NCBI GenBank assembly: GCA_944380635.1
Contig: CALWID010000005.1
Coordinates: 24,507-88,506 of the forward strand
DNA length: 64,000 nt
From: an uncultured Eubacterium sp.
GTDB taxonomy: Bacteria > Bacillota > Clostridia > Oscillospirales > Acutalibacteraceae
Direction of reading: 5' to 3'
Below, one piece after another: positions 1 to 8,574 of the stretch. Numbering within the stretch: the first letter of the stretch is position 1; each line of letters opens with the position of its first letter. Made by a program: the position numbers and the translations under genes. The notes under the pieces were generated by a model. The model did not search any database, had not been told where the DNA came from, and saw nothing but the letters and a program-made list of their open reading frames with translations.

Positions 1-71
1 CTATTCTTGCCGCGGGTAACGCTTTCCAGAGCGTAACAGATTATCACACAAAAAGACCCGCCGGTGTTTAA
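1..71 (+). CDS. gatA: GatA C-terminus (partial)
   Basis: Only the last 22 codons lie in the window, read in the frame starting at base 3 and ending with TAA at 69-71. The peptide ends in FQSVTDYHTKRPAGV, which resembles the C-terminal tail of the glutamyl-tRNA(Gln) amidotransferase A subunit (the amidase that releases ammonia from glutamine). gatB begins 12 bases later behind a strong AAGGAGG ribosome site that overlaps this stop, the usual gatA-gatB arrangement. The start is outside the window. Confidence 0.8.
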   Translation, partial: ILAAGNAFQSVTDYHTKRPAGV

Positions 72-83
72 GGAGGCAGAAAA

Positions 84-1517
84 ATGGAATTTTCAACTGT
101 TTGCGGACTTGAAGTGCATACTGAGCTTGCAACAAAAACCAAAATTTTCTGTTCCTGCTCAACTGAATTCGGCGGCGAGCCGAATACACATGTGTGCGAG
201 ATTTGCTCCGGTATGCCGGGCACACTTCCCGTATTAAATGAAAAAGTGCTTGAATTTGCGGTTAGAACAGGGCTTGCCACTAACTGCGAAATCACTATGA
301 ATAATAAGTTTGACAGAAAAAATTATTTTTATCCCGATTTGCCAAAGGCTTATCAGATAAGCCAACTCTATCTGCCAATATGCAGAAACGGATATATTGA
401 GATTGATGACTGTATTAACGGCGGCAAAAAGAAAGTTAGAATCCATGAGATTCATATGGAAGAGGACGCCGGTAAACTTGTTCATGACGAGTGGAATGAC
501 TGCACCCTTGTAAACTTTAACCGCTGCGGCGTTCCGCTGCTTGAAATTGTTTCGGAGCCGGATATCGCCTGCGCTGACGAAGCAGTGCAGTATGTTGAAA
601 AATTGAGGGATATTCTTCAGTTCTGCGGCGTGTCAGACTGTAAAATGCAGGAGGGCTCGCTGCGTGCCGATGTTAATGTTTCCGTTATGGAAAAAGGTTC
701 GGATAAACTCGGCACAAGAACGGAAATGAAGAATATTAACTCTTTCAAGGCCATCCACAACGCTATTGAAAGCGAGGCGCGCCGCCAGCAGGAGATAATT
801 GAGGACGGCGGCAAAGTTGTTCAGGAAACAAGAAGATGGGACGACGCTAAGGGAGAGTCCCACGCTATGCGCAGCAAGGAAGACGCGCAGGATTATAAAT
901 ATTTCCCTGACCCGGATATTCCGCCCATCTGCCTTACTGATGAATATGTGGAGAATATAAGAAAGAATCTTCCCGAACTTCCGGACGCTAAAAAAGCCCG
1001 TTATATGAACGAACTCGGACTTTCGGAATATGATACTTCAATGATATGCTCAAGCGTTTATTATGTGCGCCTGTTTGAAAGAACGGCAGAGATTACAAAT
1101 AACCCCAAAGACAGCGCAAACTGGATTATGGGCGAACTTATGAAAATGCTAAACGATACGCAGACCCTGCCGGAAAATATGAGTTTCAGGCAGGATTCGC
1201 TCGGCGAGATAATCAATCTTCTTAATTCAAATAAAATCAGCCGCGATTCCGCCAAAAAAGTGTTTAAGGCGGTTTTTGAAGAAGATGTCATTCCTGCGGA
1301 TTATGTTAAAGAGCATAATATGGAAGTCCTTTCCGATACCGGCGCTATCAAAACGGTGGTAGAGGAAGTTGTAGCGGGTAATCAAAAAGCGGTTGATGAA
1401 TATAAAGGCGGAAAAACTCAGTCTTTCAATTTCCTTATCGGTCAGTGTATGCGCGCGTTAAAAGGCAAAGCGCCCGCCGCTGAGGTAACTAAAATTTTAA
1501 AGGAAATACTTGGCTGA
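84..1517 (+). CDS. gatB: Asp/Glu-tRNA amidotransferase subunit B
   Basis: GatB binds misacylated Glu-tRNA(Gln) or Asp-tRNA(Asn), phosphorylates the acyl group with ATP and amidates it with ammonia channelled from GatA. The 477-residue product has the usual family length. It opens with the signature VCGLEVHTELATKTKIFC, carries the zinc-site cysteines (CSCSTEFGG and VCEICSGMPG), and contains GVPLLEIVSEPD and QEGSLRADVNVS, all diagnostic of the GatB catalytic core. The C-terminal 140 residues match the YqeY-like helical tail that contacts tRNA. ATG at 84 follows AAGGAGG by a normal spacing, and gatA ends just upstream, so they are one operon. Presence implies that this organism uses indirect aminoacylation for Gln and/or Asn. 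Confidence 0.97.
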   Translation: MEFSTVCGLEVHTELATKTKIFCSCSTEFGGEPNTHVCEICSGMPGTLPVLNEKVLEFAVRTGLATNCEITMNNKFDRKNYFYPDLPKAYQISQLYLPICRNGYIEIDDCINGGKKKVRIHEIHMEEDAGKLVHDEWNDCTLVNFNRCGVPLLEIVSEPDIACADEAVQYVEKLRDILQFCGVSDCKMQEGSLRADVNVSVMEKGSDKLGTRTEMKNINSFKAIHNAIESEARRQQEIIEDGGKVVQETRRWDDAKGESHAMRSKEDAQDYKYFPDPDIPPICLTDEYVENIRKNLPELPDAKKARYMNELGLSEYDTSMICSSVYYVRLFERTAEITNNPKDSANWIMGELMKMLNDTQTLPENMSFRQDSLGEIINLLNSNKISRDSAKKVFKAVFEEDVIPADYVKEHNMEVLSDTGAIKTVVEEVVAGNQKAVDEYKGGKTQSFNFLIGQCMRALKGKAPAAEVTKILKEILG

Positions 1518-1719
1518 TGCGCCGCTTTTTGTTTTCGCTTTAAACTGTTATAAACAAAACCGAAATTATGTGTCTTAAAAAGCATTATGTTGCTGTTTAG
1601 ATATACAAAAAAGTTATAAACGGCTATTCAAAATAAGTATTTGCTATAGAGCCCCTTTGGTGTTAAACTGATTGTGCGGTGGGAAACTGCCGCTTAGGTT
1701 TGCATTAAGGGGCATTTTT

Positions 1720-2808
1720 ATGAAAAAATTTCTTGCTGTTTTAACTGCGTTTGCTATGGCGTTTACACTTTGCGCCTGCTCAAGCGGTAATGAAGAACTT
1801 ACAGAAACTCAAACACAAACTCAAACAACCGCCGTTTCAACTACTCAGCCTCAGCCGGCGTGGCAGTGGCAAAAGGCCGCGCCTGAAGATGAGGGCGTAG
1901 ATTCCGCGGTTTTAAACGATGTGCACGAAACTTTTGATTCATTCCCGCTGCTTGCAAGCGTAATAGTAAGAAACGGATTTATAATTGATGAATATTATAA
2001 AGACGGGTATGATGAAAACAGCGTGTTTATTCTTAATTCCGCCTCAAAAAGCGTAACAAGCGCGCTTATCGGCATTGCTGTGGATAAGGGCATTATAGAA
2101 AGCGTGGATGTGCCGTTATCTCAGTATTTTCCGCAGATTCTTGAAAATGATAATGATTATTGGCGGCAGATAACGCTGCGCCATCTTTTAACCCACACTT
2201 CAGGTATAGATATGAGCGATACTGCTGATTGGTACGACTGGCGCGCGTCTGAAAATTGGGTGCAGTATATTTTGGATTGCCCCGTAACCTCTCGCCCGGG
2301 CACAAGGTTTAACTATTCAACCGGAAACACTCATCTGCTGAGCGCGGTTTTGCAGCAGGCTTCGGGTATGACTCTTGAGGAATTCGGCAAAAAATGCCTT
2401 TTTAATCCTATGGGAATGGAAAGCGTAAGCATTTCAACTGACGCCCAGGGCATTTCAGACGGCGGCAACGGCGTTTCAATGAATATCTATGATATGGCAA
2501 AATTCGGAATGTTGTATTTAAACGGAGGCGAATGGCAGGGCGAACAACTTGTTTCTTCCGATTGGGTTAACGAGTCCACTACTGTTAGGTTTGAGCGCGA
2601 TTCAGGCTCTGCCGATTACGGCTATCAGTGGTGGGTGCGCACTTTTGGGGATGATAATTATAACGCATATTTCGCCCAGGGCCACGCAGGGCAGTATATA
2701 TTCGTTGTGCCTGAACTTCAACTCGTTATTGCATTTACAAGCAATTATGAGGGCTCGTCAAGTATTTATTGGCGCCTTGTAAATCAAATAGTAAACGCCT
2801 GCTCATAG
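1720..2808 (+). CDS. Serine hydrolase lipoprotein (class C beta-lactamase fold)
   Basis: A 362-residue secreted lipoprotein of the beta-lactamase/penicillin-binding-protein-like hydrolase family. The N-terminus is a signal peptide ending in a lipobox (TLCAC), followed by a Thr/Gln-rich linker. The SxxK catalytic motif is SASK at about residues 107-110, a Tyr motif occurs in FNYSTGN, and HAGQY near the C-terminus fits the HxG third motif. A longer reading frame begins at 1672, but ATG at 1720 is preceded by AAGGGG and starts exactly at the signal peptide, so it is preferred. Likely an esterase or D-amino-acid-peptide hydrolase at the outer face of the membrane; true beta-lactamase activity cannot be claimed from sequence. 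It appears monocistronic. Confidence 0.88.
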   Translation: MKKFLAVLTAFAMAFTLCACSSGNEELTETQTQTQTTAVSTTQPQPAWQWQKAAPEDEGVDSAVLNDVHETFDSFPLLASVIVRNGFIIDEYYKDGYDENSVFILNSASKSVTSALIGIAVDKGIIESVDVPLSQYFPQILENDNDYWRQITLRHLLTHTSGIDMSDTADWYDWRASENWVQYILDCPVTSRPGTRFNYSTGNTHLLSAVLQQASGMTLEEFGKKCLFNPMGMESVSISTDAQGISDGGNGVSMNIYDMAKFGMLYLNGGEWQGEQLVSSDWVNESTTVRFERDSGSADYGYQWWVRTFGDDNYNAYFAQGHAGQYIFVVPELQLVIAFTSNYEGSSSIYWRLVNQIVNACS

Positions 2809-2886
2809 GCGCTTTAAAAGGCTTTTGCCTTGATTACATTATCGGTAACACAATACAGAATTAATGACTGTCAGGGAGGAAAAGAT

Positions 2887-3753
2887 ATGAAAACTTATGA
2901 GAATGAAAAATTTGATGAAGAACGCGCGCTTTACGGCAGCGACGGCGTTGTACTTAAAAATTGTGCTTTTGACGGACCTGCGGACGGCGAAAGCGCCCTT
3001 AAGGAAAGCAGAAATATAGAGGTTTTCAATACTTTCTGCAATCTGCGCTATCCTTTTTGGCATGATGACCACCTTAAAATAGATTCGTGCAATATGACTC
3101 AATTATGCCGCGCGGCGCTTTGGTATTCAAATGATATTGAAATCAACTCAACAAAACTTCACGGTATTAAAGCGCTTCGTGAATGCAGTAATGTAACTAT
3201 GAAAGACTGCGATATTATATCGCCGGAATTCGGCTGGTCGGTAAAAAATATAAAAATGGAAAATTGCACGGCGCAGTCCGAGTATTTTATGATGCGCAGT
3301 GAAAATTTAAATTTTAAAAATGTTGATTTTAAAGGTAAATATTCTTTCCAGTATATAAAAAACGCCGTGTTTGAGGACTGCAGTTTTGATACGAAAGACG
3401 CTTTTTGGCACGCCCATAATGTAACTGTTAAAAACAGCCTTGTTAAGGGCGAGTATCTTGCGTGGTATTCAGACGGCTTAACTCTTGTCAACTGCAAAAT
3501 AATCGGCACTCAGCCGTTATGCTACTGTAAAAATCTTAAACTTATAAACTGCCGGATGATTGACGCCGACCTTTGCTTTGAAAAATCAGATGTTGACGCC
3601 GTTATCACAACTCCCGTCATCAGTATTAAAAATCCTTATTCCGGCAAAATCAGCGTCCCGTGCGTCGGTGAGATTATCTCAGATGATGAAAAAGCAAAAG
3701 CGGATATTATAGTTACAGGCGGCAATAGCGGCAAAGACGATGTCTGCGCCTGA
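2887..3753 (+). CDS. DUF3737 beta-helix protein
   Basis: A 288-residue cytoplasmic protein of the DUF3737 family, function unknown. The sequence is a succession of about 20-residue units of the form xxNCxxxx (for example LKNCAF, FEDCSF, LVNCKI, LINCRM), the repeat pattern of a right-handed parallel beta-helix, with many aromatic residues (FWHDDH, FWHAHN, LAWYSD). No signal peptide is visible. ATG at 2887 is chosen over an in-frame ATG at 2830 because it sits 8 bases after GGGAGGA and matches the family's usual beginning (MKTYENEKFD). The MATE gene follows 24 bases downstream on the same strand, so co-transcription is possible. Confidence 0.88.
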   Translation: MKTYENEKFDEERALYGSDGVVLKNCAFDGPADGESALKESRNIEVFNTFCNLRYPFWHDDHLKIDSCNMTQLCRAALWYSNDIEINSTKLHGIKALRECSNVTMKDCDIISPEFGWSVKNIKMENCTAQSEYFMMRSENLNFKNVDFKGKYSFQYIKNAVFEDCSFDTKDAFWHAHNVTVKNSLVKGEYLAWYSDGLTLVNCKIIGTQPLCYCKNLKLINCRMIDADLCFEKSDVDAVITTPVISIKNPYSGKISVPCVGEIISDDEKAKADIIVTGGNSGKDDVCA

Positions 3754-3777
3754 ATAACAGTCGGGAATTAATGGCTT

Positions 3778-5124
3778 ATGTTTCAAAATAAAGTTTTAAA
3801 GAGGGAAAATAACGGGCTATTAAAAACGCTTATTTTTCTCTCTTTTCCAACGGTTATAGAGCAGATACTTTCAACTTTGCTTCAGTATGTTGATACTGCA
3901 ATGGTGGGCAGGCTCGGCGAGCAGGCAACCGCGTCCGTAAGTATAACAACAAATGTAACATGGCTTGTAAACAGCGCTCCTACCGCTATCGGTACGGCGG
4001 CGCTTGTTCTTATATCCAAAGCATACGGAGCAGGGGATAAGGAGCAGGTTGTAAAACTCTGCCGCCAGGCATTTATCCTTGCCGCCTGTGCCGGAGTTGT
4101 CCTCGGCGCAGCGTCGGTTGCGCTCAGTCCTTTTATACCCGTTTGGATGGGCGCGGAAGAGGCAATATGCCCAACGGCGTCGCGCTATTTCTTTATAATC
4201 AGCCTGCCGCTTGTTTTCCGCTCACTGTCCTCCGTTATGGGTTATGCGCTGCGCGCCGTCAGAAATACAAAAACGCCTATGATAATAAGCGCCGCCGCAA
4301 ACGGCGTTAATGTTGTAATGAATTATCTTCTTATCTATACTTTTGAATTCGGCGTTGAAGGCGCGGCGGCAGCGTCTGCGCTGTCATATACTCTTTCAGG
4401 AATTTTAATGCTCTGTTCCTGCTATAGAAATAAAGACCTTAATTGGCGCCTGCGTAATACGCGCGTGGAAAAACCGCTTTTAAAGGAATATGCGGGCGTG
4501 GGTTTGCCCGTTCTGGGCAGCAGCGTTGCGTCCTGCCTTGGTTATGTCGTTTTCGCAAGCCTTGTTTCAGGCATGGGCACCACTGTTTTCGCCGCCCATT
4601 CAATTGCTGTAACGGCGGAAACTATTTTCTATGTTCCCGGTTACGGTCTGCGCTCGGCGGCTTCCACTCTCGTCGGCAATGCAAGAGGAGAGCGCAATAT
4701 AAAGAAATTAAAAGATGTCAGCAGGCTGAGCGTTGTTTTAACTGTTGCAGTTATGATAATCAGCGGCGCTGTTTTGTATTTCGGCTCAACACTTTTAATG
4801 AGCCTGTTTACACCAAGTGAACGCGTAATAGAACTCGGCGCGGCAATGCTTAAAATAGTTGCCTTTTCGGAGCCGTTTTTCGGGCTTATGGTGGTGCTTG
4901 AAGGCATATTTTACGGCCTTGGCCGCACAAAATACGCTTTCTTTGTTGAAACAGCGGGAATGTGGGCGGTCAGAATTTTCTTTACTTTCCTTTGCGTGCG
5001 CGTCTGGGGACTCGGCTTAAACGCCGTGTGGTACTGTATGATTGCGGATAATATCTGTAAGGCGGTTATGTTTGCCGTGCCTTTTATTTCAAAAAAAGAA
5101 CGCTCAAAAATTTTGCGAGTGTGA
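3778..5124 (+). CDS. MATE family efflux transporter
   Basis: A 448-residue polytopic membrane protein with about 12 hydrophobic segments in two homologous halves, the layout of MATE Na+/H+-coupled multidrug exporters. The beginning (LIFLSFPTVIEQILSTLLQY, then VDTAMVGRLG) is the characteristic TM1-TM2 sequence of the family, and GLGRTKYAFFVE in TM10 supports it. Substrate cannot be predicted. The ribosome site is weak (a GGGAAT 13 bases upstream), so translation may be coupled to the DUF3737 gene before it. A strong intrinsic terminator follows. Confidence 0.93.
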   Translation: MFQNKVLKRENNGLLKTLIFLSFPTVIEQILSTLLQYVDTAMVGRLGEQATASVSITTNVTWLVNSAPTAIGTAALVLISKAYGAGDKEQVVKLCRQAFILAACAGVVLGAASVALSPFIPVWMGAEEAICPTASRYFFIISLPLVFRSLSSVMGYALRAVRNTKTPMIISAAANGVNVVMNYLLIYTFEFGVEGAAAASALSYTLSGILMLCSCYRNKDLNWRLRNTRVEKPLLKEYAGVGLPVLGSSVASCLGYVVFASLVSGMGTTVFAAHSIAVTAETIFYVPGYGLRSAASTLVGNARGERNIKKLKDVSRLSVVLTVAVMIISGAVLYFGSTLLMSLFTPSERVIELGAAMLKIVAFSEPFFGLMVVLEGIFYGLGRTKYAFFVETAGMWAVRIFFTFLCVRVWGLGLNAVWYCMIADNICKAVMFAVPFISKKERSKILRV

Positions 5125-5150
5125 GCGCCTGAATATGTGCTTTGCTTTTA

Positions 5151-5181
5151 AGCGGTCGGAATTCCGGCCGCTTTTTCTTTT
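5151..5181 (+). terminator. Intrinsic terminator after MATE gene
   Basis: AGCGGTCGG-AATT-CCGGCCGCT forms a 9-bp stem with one G-U pair and a tetraloop, followed by TTTTTCTTTT. It ends the DUF3737/MATE unit. Confidence 0.9.
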
Positions 5182-5418
5182 GCAATTATAAAAATATGGA
5201 GTTTTATACATTTTAAGCATATTTTATTCGCATAATGATTAAAAATCGCCACGCTTTTTTGGTGATTTAGTTAATAGTTTGTATAACCTTGCAGTGATAT
5301 AATATTATTAGAATTTTCTAAATAAAATATGGCTTAAGCGAAAATATAAATCCGCTTTTTGCCGCAGCAGCCGTGTATCGTTGCTTAAATTTGATTAAAT
5401 TGAAGAGGTGTTTTATTT

Positions 5419-7074
5419 ATGAAAGATTGGTTTAAAGAACTTGTTGTTTATCAGATATGGCCGCGCTCGTTTTGCGACGGCAACGGCGACGGTATCGGCG
5501 ACCTTGAGGGCGTTCTGAGCAAAATGGATTATCTTGAAAGCCTCGGAATAAACTGCATTTGGTTTTCGCCTCTTTATCCCTCGCCGAATGCCGATTTCGG
5601 CTATGATATAGCGGATTACCGAAATATCAGCCCGGAGTACGGCAATATGCAGCTTTTTAAGAAAGTGCTTGATGAGGCTCATTCACGCGGTATGAAGGTA
5701 ATTATGGACCTTGTTGTAAATCATACTTCTGATGAGCACGAGTGGTTTGTAAAATCAAAAGATATTAATTCACCGTATCACGATTATTATTTTTGGCGAA
5801 GGGGCAAAGGCAAACGCCCGCCTAATAACTGGCTTTCCTGCTTTGAGGGCGGTGCCTGGGAATACAATAAAGATATTGATGAGTACTATCTTCATGTTTT
5901 TGCAAAAAAACAGCCGGACCTCAATCATGATAATCCGAAAGTGCGCGAAGAAGTTAAAGATATTCTGCGCTTTTGGCTTGATATGGGCGTGGACGGTTTC
6001 AGAGAAGATGTTATTACTTTTATTTCAAAAAAAGAGGGGCTTCCGAACGGCTTTCCAATACCCAGCGCCTGCGGCATAGAGCATTATATGGACGGCCCCC
6101 ATATTCATGAGTATCTCCGCGAGTATCGTGATGTTACTGATGAATACGATTGCTTTACGGTTGGCGAGGCGCCTATGATGACGCCTGATAACGCCCTTAA
6201 ATACATAGGCGGGGAAAACAGGGAACTTGATATGATGTTCCATTTTCAGCATATGAATGCGGACTGCGTACTTATGGATTACCTGCAAACTAAATTCAGT
6301 CTTAAAAAGATGAAACGCGCCTTTTCAAGGTGGCAGGAAAAGGTGAACGGCAAAGCGTGGAATACGCTTTATATTGAAAATCACGACCACCCTCGCATTA
6401 TCTCCCGTTACGGCAGCGAAAAATACCGTGTTGAATCGGGCAAAATGCTTGCCAATATGTATATGCTTCAGCAGGGCACGCCTTTTATCTATCAGGGGCA
6501 GGAGATAGGTATGACTAATATCCGCCTAAACAGCGTATCTGATTATGTGGATTGCTTCGTTCAAAATAATTATAAAATGGCAAGGGAAAAAATGCACCTG
6601 CCGGAAAAATTGTGCCGTGAACTTGCATTTAAATCCACGCGCGATAATTCACGCACTCCCGTTCAGTGGAACAGTACAAAAAACGCCGGATTTACAACAG
6701 GCACACCTTGGTTTTATGTTAATCCGAATTATAAAGAAATTAATGTTGAGTCCCAGGAAAATGACCCGAATTCTATCCTTAATCATTACAGGGCGCTTAT
6801 TAAATTCAAAAAGGAAAACGATGTTGCAAAATGGGGCGATTATAAGGAGTATTATAAGGATTCGGATAAACTTTATGTTTATGAGCGCAGTTATAACGGC
6901 AAACACCTGCTTGTTATAAATTCATTTACAGAAGAAAATGTACCTTTTGAGGCGCCCGCCGGTTTTGACCTTGATAAGGGCAAACCTCTGCTTTGCAATT
7001 ATGAAAATCCAACGGTTCAGGGCAACGGCTTTAAAACCCGCCCTTATGAAACCCGCGTTTATTATTTTGAATAA
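5419..7074 (+). CDS. GH13 alpha-glucosidase (oligo-1,6-glucosidase type)
   Basis: A 551-residue intracellular alpha-glucosidase that hydrolyses isomalto- or malto-oligosaccharides from the non-reducing end. The beginning VVYQIWPRSFCDGNGDGIGD is the classical GH13 exo-glucosidase start including the calcium-site D-x-N-x-D loop. The catalytic triad is visible as Asp197 (DGFRED), Glu250 (TVGEA) and Asp323 (ENHDHPR). QGQEIGMTN and SRTPVQWN are typical of subfamily 31-like oligo-1,6-glucosidases. There is no signal peptide. Start ATG follows GAAGAGGTG. The gene stands alone behind a 290-base AT-rich upstream region holding TATAAT-like sequence near 5297, but no clear -35. Confidence 0.95.
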   Translation: MKDWFKELVVYQIWPRSFCDGNGDGIGDLEGVLSKMDYLESLGINCIWFSPLYPSPNADFGYDIADYRNISPEYGNMQLFKKVLDEAHSRGMKVIMDLVVNHTSDEHEWFVKSKDINSPYHDYYFWRRGKGKRPPNNWLSCFEGGAWEYNKDIDEYYLHVFAKKQPDLNHDNPKVREEVKDILRFWLDMGVDGFREDVITFISKKEGLPNGFPIPSACGIEHYMDGPHIHEYLREYRDVTDEYDCFTVGEAPMMTPDNALKYIGGENRELDMMFHFQHMNADCVLMDYLQTKFSLKKMKRAFSRWQEKVNGKAWNTLYIENHDHPRIISRYGSEKYRVESGKMLANMYMLQQGTPFIYQGQEIGMTNIRLNSVSDYVDCFVQNNYKMAREKMHLPEKLCRELAFKSTRDNSRTPVQWNSTKNAGFTTGTPWFYVNPNYKEINVESQENDPNSILNHYRALIKFKKENDVAKWGDYKEYYKDSDKLYVYERSYNGKHLLVINSFTEENVPFEAPAGFDLDKGKPLLCNYENPTVQGNGFKTRPYETRVYYFE

Positions 7075-7094
7075 TTTTGTTAAATTAAAAACTC

Positions 7095-7143
7095 TACAAT
7101 AAAAGAAAACATCTCGGACAAAATAAACCTGAGGTGTTTTTTT
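7095..7143 (+). promoter_or_regulatory. Hairpin holding the spoVAD ribosome site
   Basis: An imperfect inverted repeat pairs AACATCTCGG with CCTGAGGTGTT (one bulge, one G-U) and runs straight into a seven-T tract ending at the spoVAD ATG. The 3' arm contains the GAGGTG ribosome site. It looks like a terminator fused to a start site; see also the spoVAE leader. Confidence 0.55.
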
Positions 7144-8145
7144 ATGAAAATAAAAGGGAAAACGGCTTTTTTTGATACGCCGCCCGTAATAGTCGGCTCG
7201 GCGGGCGTCTGCGGCAAAAAAGAGGGCGAGGGCCCGCTTGCCAAAGATTTTGACGCTGTTTTTGAAGATACAACAATGGGGCAGGAGTCTTATGAACTTG
7301 CGGAATCTGCAATGCTCCACGATGCTATTATTCGCGCTCTTAATAACGCTGATACAGCGTCTTCCGAAGTAAATTTTGTTTTAAGCGGCGATTTGCTAAA
7401 TCAGTGTATGGGCAGTTCTTTTGCTCTTAAAGACCTTATGATGCCGTCAATAGGGCTTTACGGGGCGTGCTCAACTATGGCGCTTTCGCTTAGCCTCGGC
7501 GCAATGCTGGTGGACGGCGGCGCGCAGTGCGTTGCGGCGGGCACTTCAAGCCATTTCTGCTCAAGCGAAAGGCAGTTTCGCTTTCCGCTTGAATACGGCG
7601 GACAGCGGCCTCCAACTGCCCAGTGGACTGTTACGGGCGCAGGCTGTGCCGTTATTAAAAACGAAGGTGCCGGAGTAAAAATTCCCGCCGTGTCAATAGG
7701 CACCATTTGCGATATGGGTATTACAGACGCCAATAATATGGGCGCCGCAATGGCTCCCGCCGCTGAAAAAACCATATATGATTTTTTGTGCGATACTAAA
7801 AGCGCACCGCAGGATTATGATATGATTTTAACAGGCGACCTCGGGCTTACAGGCTCAAAACTTCTTTATGAATTGCTTGAAAAGGAGCACGGTCTGGATA
7901 TTAGGGAAGTACACCATGACTGCGGACTTATGATATTTGACCTTGAAAAGCAGGATGTGAACAGCGGCGGCTCGGGGTGCGGGTGCAGCGCGTCAGTCCT
8001 TTGCTCGCATATTCTAAAGCAGATGCGCTCAGGCTCACTCAAAAAAGTGCTTTTCGTGGCAACAGGGGCGCTTATGTCGCCCACTTCAAGCAAGCAGGGT
8101 CAGCCTATTCCCGGCATAGCCCACGCCGTGCTTTTGGAGGTGTGA
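7144..8145 (+). CDS. spoVAD: Stage V sporulation protein AD
   Basis: SpoVAD is a peripheral subunit of the SpoVA channel in the spore inner membrane. It binds dipicolinic acid and is needed for its uptake in sporulation and release in germination. The 333-residue product shows the thiolase/KAS-like fold sequence of the family: GSAGVCGKKEGEGPLAKDFD at the N-terminus, LYGACSTMA around the former thiolase cysteine, TVTGAGCAV, and LTGDLGLTGS. ATG at 7144 directly follows the hairpin and T tract. A 55-residue membrane protein starts three bases after its stop. In Bacillus the gene sits between spoVAC and spoVAE in one operon; here those partners are detached. Confidence 0.96.
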   Translation: MKIKGKTAFFDTPPVIVGSAGVCGKKEGEGPLAKDFDAVFEDTTMGQESYELAESAMLHDAIIRALNNADTASSEVNFVLSGDLLNQCMGSSFALKDLMMPSIGLYGACSTMALSLSLGAMLVDGGAQCVAAGTSSHFCSSERQFRFPLEYGGQRPPTAQWTVTGAGCAVIKNEGAGVKIPAVSIGTICDMGITDANNMGAAMAPAAEKTIYDFLCDTKSAPQDYDMILTGDLGLTGSKLLYELLEKEHGLDIREVHHDCGLMIFDLEKQDVNSGGSGCGCSASVLCSHILKQMRSGSLKKVLFVATGALMSPTSSKQGQPIPGIAHAVLLEV

Positions 8146-8147
8146 AT

Positions 8148-8315
8148 ATGGATATAAAAAATAATATTAAAGTAATGGGCGCTTTTCAAAAGGCGGTAAA
8201 TTCGCTTTACGCAATTATAACCGTAATAAGGGTAGTTGCCGTGGCGTTTCTTGTTCTTCAAGCGGTTATGCTCATCGTTTCACCCGGCAAATCCTCATTA
8301 AAACAACTTAAATAA
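8148..8315 (+). CDS. Small membrane protein downstream of spoVAD
   Basis: A 55-residue protein not recognised as a named family. It begins MDIKNNIKVMGAFQKAVNSL, then has one strong transmembrane helix (about residues 21-44, AIITVIRVVAVAFLVLQAVM) and a basic tail. ATG at 8148 has GGAGGTG 5 bases upstream, inside the spoVAD stop region, so it is translationally linked to spoVAD. A clean terminator hairpin begins right after its TAA. Co-expression with spoVAD suggests a role in the spore, but that is inference. Confidence 0.75.
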   Translation: MDIKNNIKVMGAFQKAVNSLYAIITVIRVVAVAFLVLQAVMLIVSPGKSSLKQLK

Positions 8316-8317
8316 TT

Positions 8318-8352
8318 ATGCCGCACAACCGTGCGGCATTTGCGCTTTTCTC
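8318..8352 (+). terminator. Terminator after spoVAD unit
   Basis: ATGCCGCAC-AACC-GTGCGGCAT is a perfect 9-bp stem with a tetraloop followed by TTGCGCTTTTC. It starts three bases after the stop of the 55-residue gene. Confidence 0.8.
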
Positions 8353-8362
8353 CTTAAAAAGA

Positions 8363-8402
8363 TGCCAAAAGCCTAAAACAATATTGTTTTAGGCTTTTGG
8401 CA
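8363..8402. repeat. 40-bp perfect palindrome
   Basis: Two 20-base arms meet with no spacer (centre CAAT/ATTG between 8382 and 8383), starting TGCCAAAAGCC and ending with its exact reverse complement. It lies between the convergent spoVAD and spoVAC units, so a bidirectional terminator is the simplest reading, although long T runs are lacking. Confidence 0.9.
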
Positions 8403-8442
8403 ATTTCAGACCCTACCTCTGCACGCATGCAATCCGTCAAAT

Positions 8443-8527
8443 GAGAAATCCAATTCGATTTCTCGGCAGCCTCTCAGCGTGTCGGGAAAGACTTATTATC
8501 TCAATAAAAACCTTTTCGACACGCTGA
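8443..8527. repeat. Two further inverted repeats between convergent spoVA genes
   Basis: GAGAAATC-(6)-GATTTCTC at 8443-8464 and TCAGCGTGTCG (8474-8484) with its perfect complement at 8517-8527, a 32-base loop between. The first shares CGATTTCTCGGCAGCC with the terminator at 13,362-13,408. The rest of 8528-8574 shows nothing recognisable. Confidence 0.8.
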
Positions 8528-8574
8528 AAGCAGCCATTAGGACTGTTTCTATTAATATAATTTTTACTTTAATT

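Noticed and set aside
1720-2808. A true class C beta-lactamase giving drug resistance
   Set aside because: The fold motifs fit the broad serine hydrolase family, but the lipoprotein form and divergent motifs do not support a resistance claim.
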